A stretch of DNA of 64,000 nt from Flagellimonas pelagia (GTDB taxonomy: Bacteria; Bacteroidota; Bacteroidia; Flavobacteriales; Flavobacteriaceae), in the NCBI RefSeq assembly GCF_003584135.1, contig NZ_QXFI01000009.1, forward strand, positions 69,501 through 133,500, read 5' to 3'. Each line of letters begins with the position of its first letter. Positions within the stretch are counted from its first letter, which is position 1. This document shows, in pieces, positions 25,805-34,142 of the stretch. Below the pieces are notes generated by a model. It saw only the letters and a list, made by a program, of their open reading frames with translations, was not told the DNA's origin and made no database searches. A program made the position numbers and the translations under genes.

Positions 25805-26548
25805 TTATTGCCCATCAATATATTCGAACAGCTTTACTAAATCGGCTTCTTCTTTAATATCTATATTATTATCCTTGATATAGGTCTTTATTTTTGCTCT
25901 TAAAGGTTCTTTGAACAATTTGAGTAGTTTGTTTTCTTTAAGAGGTATTTCATCGATTCGGTTTACACCATCCATTTGGTAATAGTACTCGATAAAATGG
26001 GTGAATCTGTTGGGAACAGCTTTAACAAAGGAATTTTGAGCCTTTTGGCCTTCGGTAAATTTTACCTTATCCCTTCTATATAGATTAACTTTTTTTCCAT
26101 TCAAGAGGGTTGTCAAATAACCATTGGTAGTATTCCCTTTTTTGTCGATAAAGGTTGAAAAACCCATGGGTTTTCCATTGATCATTATTTTAATGGCTTT
26201 ATCTTTTACCAGGCTACTGACCTTTTCCTCGGCCAATTTGGTCTTTTTTAATTCTATCTCTTCGTTATAGGCATTATATCTGTAGTAAAAGGAACCCATG
26301 CCTTCTTCATTATAAAAAACGGGAGCGGAAATGAATTCATCATTGGTATAGGGAGAACCGGAAAATTGATCAATCCCTGTCCTTTTGGACAAACGTGCAT
26401 ATTGATCATTCATGTCGCCGATTACACTATTGACCAATGCGCTGGATGCGGCATTGTAGGAACTCCCTGCGGCGACTTGACCAGCATATTGGGAGAATGT
26501 GAATTGCGTAACAATTAAAAAACTGATTGTAGAGATGATATGTTTCAC
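25805..26548 (-). CDS. secreted protein of unknown function
   Basis: A 247-residue protein if it begins at the GTG at 26548, which gives a clean signal peptide VKHIISTISFLIVTQFTFSQ. Longer in-frame starts up to 26629 add 27 residues before the signal and are less likely. The mature part is charged and beta-rich, with no Cys and no recognised domain; a repeated pattern of aromatic residues (GSFYYRYNAYNEE, FTHFIEYYYQMDGV) suggests a globular extracellular fold. Likely periplasmic or secreted. It has its own terminator and is separated by 211 nt from the SusCD operon. Function unknown. Confidence 0.65.
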   Translation of the reverse strand: MKHIISTISFLIVTQFTFSQYAGQVAAGSSYNAASSALVNSVIGDMNDQYARLSKRTGIDQFSGSPYTNDEFISAPVFYNEEGMGSFYYRYNAYNEEIELKKTKLAEEKVSSLVKDKAIKIMINGKPMGFSTFIDKKGNTTNGYLTTLLNGKKVNLYRRDKVKFTEGQKAQNSFVKAVPNRFTHFIEYYYQMDGVNRIDEIPLKENKLLKLFKEPLRAKIKTYIKDNNIDIKEEADLVKLFEYIDGQ

Positions 26549-26706
26549 GATGAAAATTTTGAATGTAAAGTATAAATAATTGATGCGTTTAGCAAGAAAA
26601 GAGGTTAAGTTAACATTGTTTTTGTGCATTTGGAACTAACCTTGGCATGATTTTTCATCTATAACTATTTTGATATGAGTTTTTTATGTGATGGATAAAA
26701 ATGAAT

Positions 26707-26738
26707 AAGCCCGATCATAGCTAGCTATGATCGGGCTT
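26707..26738 (-). terminator. terminator of the SusCD-lipoprotein operon
   Basis: A perfect 32-nt palindrome with arms AAGCCCGATCATAGCT lies 21 nt after the lipoprotein stop and is followed on the minus strand by a T-rich stretch (ATTCATTTTTAT). Confidence 0.85.
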
Positions 26739-26759
26739 GACTCTTAGTTGTATAATTTA

Positions 26760-27716
26760 CTATTGTTTTGTAAAACGATAAGTAGTTTGAACTGGTGAGC
26801 TACAATCACTTTGCGTATCATCTGTAAACGTGACCAAGAAAACACTATCGTCATTCGGGTCGTAGGTTTCCCTAACAGTTGGGTCAGAGAACCAATCACC
26901 ACCACTTGAACAGGCACAACCACTATTTTGGGTCGGAACCTTAATCTCACCACAAATGAATTCAATGGTGAAATCCCTTAATGTAGTGCAGTACAATGGA
27001 TAGTTAGCTGTTTGGAATACCCTTTCAACGGATGTTGCTCCAACGGCCAAAGTAACTATTTCACCATCTGACAACGTTGGACCATCCACATATCCTGACG
27101 TTTGCTCTATTAAATAATCACCTACGAATAGGGTGCTTTCAACAGGACAAGTAACGGAAGGGGTGTACAAAAATGGTGAAGCAAAGAATGATCCTGTAGA
27201 AGTATCCGTGTTGTCGTCGTTGGAGAAACTTCTTCCATCGGTCAATACGGCTTCAAAGCGAACATAAAATTGGTCGCCACCATCCAAAATGCTGCTGTCC
27301 ATTGACAATAAGCTTAGCATCTCATCAAGAGTAAGAGTATAGGTAGTTCTTGGGAATCCGTAGATACCGGTATAAAATTCGGAGCTGGGAATGGTAGCGG
27401 CCATAACCTCATCCAAAATATCATAGTCGGTTTCGCCTGTTTCAACAGTGTTGTCCCTAAAGGATACAAAAACCTCCAGATGATCTACAAGGGCACCATT
27501 TTGTTCATCCTGCATCTCGACCTCAACTGAAAAATTGGCATCCGATTTTCCAATGGGCAATTCATTTGAGATAACACTTACCGTTCTGAGCACTATTCCG
27601 CTCGTGGTATTATCAAAGACTTCGTCAACCACGGCGTTCCCGTCATCACATGAATTGAATGTGAATACTGCTAGCGCTGTTGCCGAGGCTAAAAGTAATT
27701 TATTTATGATTTTCAT
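26760..27716 (-). CDS. SusCD-associated surface lipoprotein
   Basis: A 318-residue protein from the ATG at 27716 (the frame extends 9 nt upstream to a TTG). The signal ends in FTFNSC, so it is lipidated; the following Cys-Asp-Asp-Gly sequence is acidic, in line with export to the Bacteroidota cell surface. The C-terminal half carries paired Cys (SVTCPVES, LYCTTL, FICGEIK, GCACSSGGDWF), probably disulphides. I do not recognise a domain; it sits like the third, substrate-binding or accessory lipoprotein of SusCD loci, 22 nt after the SusD stop. Confidence 0.75.
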   Translation of the reverse strand: MKIINKLLLASATALAVFTFNSCDDGNAVVDEVFDNTTSGIVLRTVSVISNELPIGKSDANFSVEVEMQDEQNGALVDHLEVFVSFRDNTVETGETDYDILDEVMAATIPSSEFYTGIYGFPRTTYTLTLDEMLSLLSMDSSILDGGDQFYVRFEAVLTDGRSFSNDDNTDTSTGSFFASPFLYTPSVTCPVESTLFVGDYLIEQTSGYVDGPTLSDGEIVTLAVGATSVERVFQTANYPLYCTTLRDFTIEFICGEIKVPTQNSGCACSSGGDWFSDPTVRETYDPNDDSVFLVTFTDDTQSDCSSPVQTTYRFTKQ

Positions 27717-27738
27717 GATTTTCAATTTTTTTTAATTG

Positions 27739-29442
27739 TTATTGTGCTGGTGGGAACGCAGGTGAAGCTGGATTGTTGTCCCAGAATACCTGTCCTGTCA
27801 AATCATCCTTTTGTGTCAAATTAGGATTGGTGATCACCTCGTTCTGAGGATACAGGAAGGATCTTGGGAACGGACCTGGGTTAGCTTCCCAGTTCGGCTC
27901 CAAATTCGTAGGATACCCTGTTTTTCTGTAGTAGTTGTAAGCTTCGGCAGAACCTCCGTACAACGTTACAAAATACTGGTCTGCAAAAATGTTCATTTGG
28001 TCATCACCAGTAGCTGCGGTAAAGTCGGCAATAATGCCGTCAATCCAGTCAGAAACTTCTGTAGCTGTTGGTTCATAAGACAAATCTGCAGTAGGGTCCA
28101 CAGCTCCATAAGCCTGGACTTTGGCCATTGATTTTTCCAAACCAGATTGGAAAAAACCTGCTACGACCGCAGTTGAGGAACCTTTGGCCATTTCGTTGTC
28201 TGCTCTCCAGAAATCAACATAGGAAGCAAGGATTATAGGAAGGATACCTGCACCCGCGCCACCTTTGCCCAAACCAACGGTAGGGTCATCTTCTTCATCG
28301 TCAAAATCATTGTCATCAAATTTACCGGCAGCTGGATATACACCTATAGCAGTTTTCAAGAAACCATCTGGTGGCCCACCTTCATTGTTACCATGAGACC
28401 TACCCCAGTAACCGTTGGGAACACTACAATATGCCCATCCACTCTCCACGTAATGAACTGGAGGAACGGCCAAGGAACAAGCCAATGTCTCTTCATTTGG
28501 AGGAGTGCCATCGGAAGATCCTGGAGTACCGCCGGTCTGGCGATAGAAGTAGTAACGCATTCTTGGATCACTTACGTTTTGCATGTATTCCATAAGCCAG
28601 TTAGACCTATAGTTGTCAGCACCACTAGGAGTGTAGTCGCTGGCGTAGTCTGGGTGACGAGTATCAGGCTGAAGGGCCCTGGAGCCATATTGGAACTGGA
28701 AATCGTCGTCACTGCCAGAAATGAAGTTGCCAGCAGCGATGGTGGCGTCAAAAGCAGCAGTATTGCCTGTTGTAACATATGCCTTCAATTTGAGGGAGTT
28801 GATGACCTTGATCCATTTAGTGGTATCCCCATCATAGAAAAAGTCTGTTGCACCATTGGTGGCAGGTCCGGCAGCAAACAATGCCTTGGCCTCATCCAAC
28901 AATGCCAATGCACTGTTATAAACTGAGGCACCATCATCCATCAAAGGAGCTGGGTATGTTGCTGGATCACCGGCTTGGGTATATACGGCTTCGCCAATAT
29001 AATCAGCAAGCAACAAGAGCATGTGCGCTTGAAGGGTTTTTCCAACAGCAATGTGGAAGGAATAATCTACGTCACTTGCCGCATCGATATCTTCCAATGC
29101 CGTAACATTGGTGAAAATACCCAAACTGGTGTTGCTTGGGGTTGTGCCCCCACTACTGTAGGTTCTTGACCAAATGGTGCTGAAAGTTGAACCCGGGTAG
29201 TTGTTAAAGTAGTTCCTTCCGCTCATATATTCGATCCTGGTCAAATCACCACCTAACTGACTGATGGCGAAAATATTGTCTCGATATGAAAGCTGTATGG
29301 AATTCAACAGCAATGCTGGATCCGCCTGATCGGCAGCAAGGTCGTTTGGACTCACCAAGAGATCCATGTCGGTTGTCTCACAAGATTGCAACAATCCTGT
29401 TAACAAGAGAACAACGGTTATATACTTAACTATATTTCTCAT
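27739..29442 (-). CDS. SusD/RagB-family nutrient-binding lipoprotein
   Basis: A 567-residue lipoprotein: signal peptide and lipobox GLLQSC, then LVSPNDLAADQADPALLLNSIQ, typical of the SusD-like_2 group. TPR-like helices are visible (YSFHIAVGKTLQAHMLLLLADYIGEAVY; SVYNSALALLDEAKALF; WIKVINSLKLKAYV), and the C-terminus has the conserved WIDGIIADF and FADQYFVTLYGGSAEAYNYYRKTGYP. An acidic stretch FDDNDFDDEEDDP near residue 375 may bind calcium. It forms the lid over the SusC barrel in the outer membrane. The substrate is unknown, and no glycoside hydrolase or peptidase gene is beside it, so this is not a complete polysaccharide locus. Confidence 0.92.
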   Translation of the reverse strand: MRNIVKYITVVLLLTGLLQSCETTDMDLLVSPNDLAADQADPALLLNSIQLSYRDNIFAISQLGGDLTRIEYMSGRNYFNNYPGSTFSTIWSRTYSSGGTTPSNTSLGIFTNVTALEDIDAASDVDYSFHIAVGKTLQAHMLLLLADYIGEAVYTQAGDPATYPAPLMDDGASVYNSALALLDEAKALFAAGPATNGATDFFYDGDTTKWIKVINSLKLKAYVTTGNTAAFDATIAAGNFISGSDDDFQFQYGSRALQPDTRHPDYASDYTPSGADNYRSNWLMEYMQNVSDPRMRYYFYRQTGGTPGSSDGTPPNEETLACSLAVPPVHYVESGWAYCSVPNGYWGRSHGNNEGGPPDGFLKTAIGVYPAAGKFDDNDFDDEEDDPTVGLGKGGAGAGILPIILASYVDFWRADNEMAKGSSTAVVAGFFQSGLEKSMAKVQAYGAVDPTADLSYEPTATEVSDWIDGIIADFTAATGDDQMNIFADQYFVTLYGGSAEAYNYYRKTGYPTNLEPNWEANPGPFPRSFLYPQNEVITNPNLTQKDDLTGQVFWDNNPASPAFPPAQ

Positions 29443-29464
29443 AATATTTTAGCTATTTTTTTGT

Positions 29465-32400
29465 TTAGAACGTTACTTTGACGCTTATACCGTACTTTTT
29501 GGCGCTAGGACCGTTGATAAAGTCGAATCCTTGTGCGTTACCAATTCCAGCACCTTGAACGTTCGGATCAAAGTGTGCACCCTTGGGAGTGTTGTAAGCA
29601 TCATACCATAGGTTGAAACCTTGAGCGGTAATGCTCAAAGAACCAAATGGAGTCTTGTCCAAAAATTTGGATGGGAATGTATAGCCCAAAGAAACCTCTT
29701 GAAGCCTGACTACAGAAGCATCATAAATCTTCAATTCAGCAGGACCGAACAAGATGTTGTCAAAGTAGAATGAAGAGTTGTTTGTCTGTTTCATGTTAAC
29801 TTCACCTGTACTTTGGGATACACCTGGGAGAATATAGGTGTTTTCCCTGTTCAAGGTTTCAACGATTAAACCACGACCCAACAAGGTTGCAATGGTGTTG
29901 GACATCATATCACCACCTTTTGTCCAGTTAACTTGGAAACCGAAGTTCCAGTTTTTGTAGGATATACTGTTGATGAAGTTAGTGATGAAATCAGGGTTTG
30001 GATTACCGATGATCGGCACATTTCCATCAAGGTCTTGCTCAACAACTACATAATCACCAGCATCGTTAACCAAGAAGTTTCCGTCAGCATCCCTTCCTAC
30101 GGCCGTACCAACGATAGAACCAAGAGGCTTACCTTTGATGGCAGCATTACCACCTACAAATAAGGTTGAACTACCGGCATAGATAATGATGTCTTGTTCT
30201 TGTTCGGTAACTACAGGTTTGTATGTAGAGAAGTTAGCTCTGGTGTTCCAGTTGAATCCTCCAGGGCTATCGCTTCTAAACCAATCAACAGAAGCATCAA
30301 TTTCGAAACCATCACCTTCGATTTTACCTACGTTACTCTGAGTGAAAGTAAATCCAGTGGATGGGGAAAGAGGCTCCCTGACAATCAGGTCTTTGGTCAC
30401 ACGGTTAAAATATGTGAAATCCAAAGAAACTCTGTTGCTGAAGAATTTGGATTCAAAACCAAGTTCATATTCAGTCAAAAGCTCAGGCTTCAAATCTGGA
30501 TTTGCCTTAAAGCTTGCAACTTGGTTGGTGGTAGTCTCCCCGCCTTCACCATAAACTTGAGTGGTCTGCTCTACAATACCAACAGTTGGATAACCGGTTG
30601 GGAAAGTTGCTGATGAACCAACACCAGCTCTCAATTTCAAAAAGTTAAGTCCTCCTTGTGATTGCAATTCTGGAAAAGCAGCTGTTGGTAAGAAAGAAAT
30701 ACTTCCACTAGGGTAAGTTCTACTGTTGTTTTCTGTGATCAAGTTGGAAACCCAGTCAGTCCTGGTAGAACCTGTCAAGAACAACATATTGTCATAGTCC
30801 AATGTTACCTGGCCTAGCAAACCTGCAATGTTTCTTCTTTCGGAGTACTGGATCGGAGTTTGGTTGGAGTAGTTGAAGTGACGAACCACGCCATATACCA
30901 ACTGACCGGTACTGGAAACACCTTGTTGGTCAAAAGTAGTTGACCTTGTGGTGGCACCTGCAGTGAAGGTCATACCCAATTTCTCTGATAGGTCATAGTT
31001 TCCGTTTAGGGCCAAGTAATGGTCCCAAATGGTGTTATTGTTATCATATGTTTTTAGGTATCCATAGATTGCAGAGTCGAAACCAACACCACCTTTGTTG
31101 GAGTATTGAGTGTTTCTCTCATTGTAGAAGTCCATACCGCCCCTATAGGTAACATCCAAATTATCGGATATGGCATATGTGGCAGATGCATTCCAGAAGA
31201 ACCTATTGGTCAACTGGTTGTTGGAAATGTTGTTTAAAACCCATCTTGGGTTGATGATATCGTTTCCATTTCGATAGTAGACACTGGAGTGGTCGATTGG
31301 GTTTTCATAAGGAAGACCCATCAAGTCAACGTTCCTTGGTGTAAAGAATACGTGTCCGAACAAAGAAAGTCCCAAACTACCGTTACCCCTACTTGCCGCA
31401 ATTGGAGGCGAGGTATAGTCGGTTCTTGAGAAGTTCATGGCAGCACTGATGGTGAACTTGTTCGTCAGTTTGCTTCTACCACCAACGGATATGTTGAACC
31501 TATCCAGTTGATTACCTGGTACAAAACTCTCGTCGCTCAAGTAACCTGTATTTACATTAAAAGATGTATTGCCGTCTGCAGACCCACCATTGATGTTAAT
31601 GGAAGTACTGCTAACCCCTCCAGGTCTGAAGAAATCTTCAACACTGTCATAAGGTTTCCAGGCATATCTTGCATTTTGTAACTCAGGGAATGCTTCCCTT
31701 GTTTTGGCAACTGCTGTTGTGGAATAAGGGTGAGCCAATGTGCCATTTTCATCTATGGCGGCTTGATTACCCCATCCTGCTACACCATCTTTGGCGAATT
31801 TTGGGCCCCAGTTACTGTAGAACCACCCGAAAGATTGGTCAAAACCACCACCATATTCATCTTGGTAGTCGGGCAAAGATGCCATTGCATTAACAAAATA
31901 AGATTGATTGACGGTAATCTCCGTTTTCTTTGCACCTCCAGAACCAGCACCGGCCTTGGTGGTGATCAAGATCACACCGTTTTTACCTTGGGTTCCATAA
32001 AGAGTGGCCGCGGCCAAACCTTTAAGCACTTCAACGTTGGCAATGTTGTTCGGATCCAAATCCAAGAACCTTGAGGAACCAGTGTTACCATCCAAGAAGT
32101 TGCCGGCTGCGTTGGTGTCACTACTAAAAGGTACACCATCAACTACGAAAAGAGCCTGGTTGCTTCCACTAAAGGAGCTCAAACCTCTGATCACCACGTT
32201 GGTACCGGAACCGGCCATACCGCCAGCTGCGGTAATGTTTACCCCAGAGGCTTTACCGCTCAAAACCCTGGCCACGTCACCATCGGCACGTTGCTCAAGA
32301 TCTTCCTCGCCTACAGAGGATACTGCATAACCTAGCGCTTTCTTTTCACGCTTAATACCTTGTGCGGTAACAACAACCTCTTCAAGGGCTTGGGTGTCTT

Positions 32401-32689
32401 CCACCATTTGTACATTGATCACAGTGGCGGCTCCTACAACCCTTGTGGATGGTTTTTGTCCTATGTAAGTGAAGAGTAGGGTTTGACCTTCACTTGCACT
32501 GATTGCATAGTTTCCATCAAAATCTGTCTGGGTACCTGTAGTGGTCCCCTCAACGACAATGTTGACCCCAGGCAGTGGGAGGCCATCGGCATCCGTAACA
32601 GTACCTGTAATCGTCTTGTCTTGTGCAAAGGATATATGCACAACAAACGCCAATAATAGCGTTAACAATCCATTAAGTTTTGTTCTCAT
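29465..32689 (-). CDS. SusC/RagA-family TonB-linked outer-membrane transporter
   Basis: A 1074-residue transporter. Signal peptide ends FAQ (about 22), then a CarboxypepD_reg-like domain (TITGTVTDADGLPLPGVNIVVEG..TDFDGNY), the TonB box region EEVVVTAQGIKREKKALGYA near 104-123, a plug domain with VLSGKASGVNITAAGG, RGLSSFSGSNQALFVVDGVPF and LKGLAAATLYGTQGKNGVILITTK, and a beta-barrel ending in an aromatic-terminal strand YGISVKVTF. It imports the ligand captured by SusD using TonB energy. It is the first gene of the three-gene operon, with 22 nt to susD. A long upstream gap holds possible control elements. Confidence 0.95.
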   Translation of the reverse strand: MRTKLNGLLTLLLAFVVHISFAQDKTITGTVTDADGLPLPGVNIVVEGTTTGTQTDFDGNYAISASEGQTLLFTYIGQKPSTRVVGAATVINVQMVEDTQALEEVVVTAQGIKREKKALGYAVSSVGEEDLEQRADGDVARVLSGKASGVNITAAGGMAGSGTNVVIRGLSSFSGSNQALFVVDGVPFSSDTNAAGNFLDGNTGSSRFLDLDPNNIANVEVLKGLAAATLYGTQGKNGVILITTKAGAGSGGAKKTEITVNQSYFVNAMASLPDYQDEYGGGFDQSFGWFYSNWGPKFAKDGVAGWGNQAAIDENGTLAHPYSTTAVAKTREAFPELQNARYAWKPYDSVEDFFRPGGVSSTSININGGSADGNTSFNVNTGYLSDESFVPGNQLDRFNISVGGRSKLTNKFTISAAMNFSRTDYTSPPIAASRGNGSLGLSLFGHVFFTPRNVDLMGLPYENPIDHSSVYYRNGNDIINPRWVLNNISNNQLTNRFFWNASATYAISDNLDVTYRGGMDFYNERNTQYSNKGGVGFDSAIYGYLKTYDNNNTIWDHYLALNGNYDLSEKLGMTFTAGATTRSTTFDQQGVSSTGQLVYGVVRHFNYSNQTPIQYSERRNIAGLLGQVTLDYDNMLFLTGSTRTDWVSNLITENNSRTYPSGSISFLPTAAFPELQSQGGLNFLKLRAGVGSSATFPTGYPTVGIVEQTTQVYGEGGETTTNQVASFKANPDLKPELLTEYELGFESKFFSNRVSLDFTYFNRVTKDLIVREPLSPSTGFTFTQSNVGKIEGDGFEIDASVDWFRSDSPGGFNWNTRANFSTYKPVVTEQEQDIIIYAGSSTLFVGGNAAIKGKPLGSIVGTAVGRDADGNFLVNDAGDYVVVEQDLDGNVPIIGNPNPDFITNFINSISYKNWNFGFQVNWTKGGDMMSNTIATLLGRGLIVETLNRENTYILPGVSQSTGEVNMKQTNNSSFYFDNILFGPAELKIYDASVVRLQEVSLGYTFPSKFLDKTPFGSLSITAQGFNLWYDAYNTPKGAHFDPNVQGAGIGNAQGFDFINGPSAKKYGISVKVTF

Positions 32690-32997
32690 TGTTAAATTAT
32701 TTGAATTAGCTAATGGCTAAAATCATAATTTCATGTTAATAATCCAAACTAATTTTATAAAATCTTTAAGACTCGGACCGTAAATGCAATAACTGCAAAA
32801 TGTTTATGAATGATTAATAACTCTTCAATTTGAAGGGGGTTGAATTGATCTTAATGCAAATAATGCATCGTAGGCCCCGAAATCACTAGGGGTTGACCTT
32901 TTTAAAGGGCTTAAAACAATTAAACGTGCTGATTTTAAATGTGATTTAGCGGGTTTGGGTTTTGTTAAGCAAAAATTAACAGTATCGAAATATCCGC

Positions 32998-33042
32998 CAC
33001 TATACCTTAATATATTATAGTGTTTTTTAGAACACTTTTTTT
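32998..33042 (+). terminator. terminator-like overlapping hairpins with no upstream gene
   Basis: CACTATA/TATAGTG (7 bp, 11-nt loop) is followed by TTTTTT, and a second, overlapping stem GTGTT/AACAC is followed by an eight-T run (33036-33042). Both point in the plus direction, yet no plus-strand gene precedes them in this divergent gap. They could end a small RNA or insulate rpsL. Confidence 0.45.
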
Positions 33043-33189
33043 GATGACGTGTTTTGATCGGTTTCGCATTATGGTGGATTGTTGAAATGCATCCGATAAT
33101 TCTTAATTGGGTAATGTTGGGGTAAGTCAATCCTCTTAACTGCTTTTTGAACTTTTTTTTCCGTAAGGGGTAAAATTAATTCCCTTCCA

Positions 33190-33220
33190 TTTGAATTATT
33201 CCGAAATATCACTACATTTG
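33190..33220 (+). promoter_or_regulatory. consensus promoter of the str operon (rpsL)
   Basis: TTTG (33190-33193), exactly 19 nt, TACATTTG (33213-33220): a perfect Bacteroidota housekeeping promoter. Transcription should start near 33225, 40 nt upstream of rpsL. It probably drives the start of the 17-kb ribosomal cluster. Confidence 0.88.
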
Positions 33221-33223
33221 CAG

Positions 33224-33238
33224 CCCTCAAAATGAGGG
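33224..33238 (+). promoter_or_regulatory. 5'-terminal leader hairpin of the rpsL transcript
   Basis: CCCTCA, a 3-nt loop, TGAGGG: a 6-bp stem located at the predicted 5' end of the mRNA. It may protect the transcript or bind a ribosomal protein; there is no T-run, so it is not a terminator. Confidence 0.45.
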
Positions 33239-33263
33239 TTATTCAGTTTTTAAAAGAAATTTA

Positions 33264-33638
33264 ATGCCAACAATTTCACAATTAGTACGAAAAGGAAGGG
33301 CCACGATTACCAAGAAGAGTAAATCGGCTGCTTTGGATTCGTGTCCTCAAAGAAGAGGGGTTTGTACGCGTGTGTACACCACTACACCGAAGAAACCAAA
33401 CTCTGCAATGCGTAAAGTTGCTAGGGTAAGGTTGACCAACGGTAAAGAGGTGAACGCTTACATCCCTGGTGAGGGGCACAACCTTCAAGAGCACTCGATA
33501 GTATTGGTAAGGGGCGGAAGAGTAAAGGATTTGCCTGGTGTTCGATACCATATCGTTCGCGGGGCGTTGGATACCGCCGGTGTTGCCGGTAGAACACAAC
33601 GTCGTTCGAAATATGGTGCTAAGCGTCCTAAAAAGTAA
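33264..33638 (+). CDS. rpsL: 30S ribosomal protein S12
   Basis: 124 residues of canonical length. It shows [34 protein letters not shown], the decoding-centre loop with the lysine at which streptomycin resistance arises, and the second loop [14 protein letters not shown]12 sits at the A-site of the small subunit and governs decoding accuracy. It is the first gene of the str operon, 40 nt after the predicted transcript start, with rpsG following after 19 nt. Confidence 0.98.
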   Translation: MPTISQLVRKGRATITKKSKSAALDSCPQRRGVCTRVYTTTPKKPNSAMRKVARVRLTNGKEVNAYIPGEGHNLQEHSIVLVRGGRVKDLPGVRYHIVRGALDTAGVAGRTQRRSKYGAKRPKK

Positions 33639-33657
33639 TCAACTTTAAGAAGAAGCG

Positions 33658-34134
33658 ATGAGAAAAAAGCAGGCAAAGAAAAGACCATTATTACCAGACC
33701 CAAGATTTAACGATCAGCTTGTTACACGTTTTGTGAACATGATGATGTGGGATGGTAAAAAGTCAATTGCATTCAAGATTTTCTACGATGCAATCGATAT
33801 TGTTGATGAGAAAAAGACCGACGAGGAAAAAACAGCCTTGGAGCTTTGGAAAGATGCCCTTTCCAATGTAATGCCACACGTTGAGGTAAGAAGTAGAAGG
33901 GTTGGTGGTGCTACATTCCAGATTCCAATGCAGATCCGTCCGGACAGAAAGATATCCACTGCCATGAAGTGGTTGATCAGTTACTCCAGAAAGCGTAACG
34001 AGAAATCCATGGCCCAGAAATTGGCCTCCGAAATCTTGGCCGCTGCCAAAGAAGAAGGTGCTGCAGTGAAGAAAAGAGTAGATACACACAAAATGGCCGA
34101 GGCCAATAAAGCATTCTCACACTTTAGATTCTAA
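33658..34134 (+). CDS. rpsG: 30S ribosomal protein S7
   Basis: 158 residues. Signatures are [27 protein letters not shown] at the start and [19 protein letters not shown] in the middle, the rRNA-binding beta-ribbon region. S7 nucleates assembly of the 30S head and contacts the E-site tRNA; in Escherichia coli it represses the str operon through the rpsL-rpsG spacer. Here that spacer is only 19 nt, too short for the same structure, so any autoregulation would use another site. Confidence 0.98.
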   Translation: MRKKQAKKRPLLPDPRFNDQLVTRFVNMMMWDGKKSIAFKIFYDAIDIVDEKKTDEEKTALELWKDALSNVMPHVEVRSRRVGGATFQIPMQIRPDRKISTAMKWLISYSRKRNEKSMAQKLASEILAAAKEEGAAVKKRVDTHKMAEANKAFSHFRF

Positions 34135-34142
34135 TTCACAAC

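Larger units (their letters stand above)
32690..33263. other. 574-nt divergent control region between susC and rpsL
   Basis: No supported gene. It holds the rpsL promoter (33190-33220) and leader hairpin (33224-33238), the terminator-like hairpins at 32998-33042, and short perfect inverted repeats (TTCAA/TTGAA at 32824-32834; ATGCA/TGCAT at 32854-32868; CCCC/GGGG near 32875-32892) that could be operators for susC. An open frame on the minus strand at 32825-33130 has no protein-like features. No promoter with both consensus elements was found for susC. Confidence 0.6.

Noticed and set aside
32825..33130. Open frame of 101 codons on the minus strand upstream of susC
   Set aside because: Composition is not protein-like, it crosses the terminator-like hairpins, and no start context or domain is seen.
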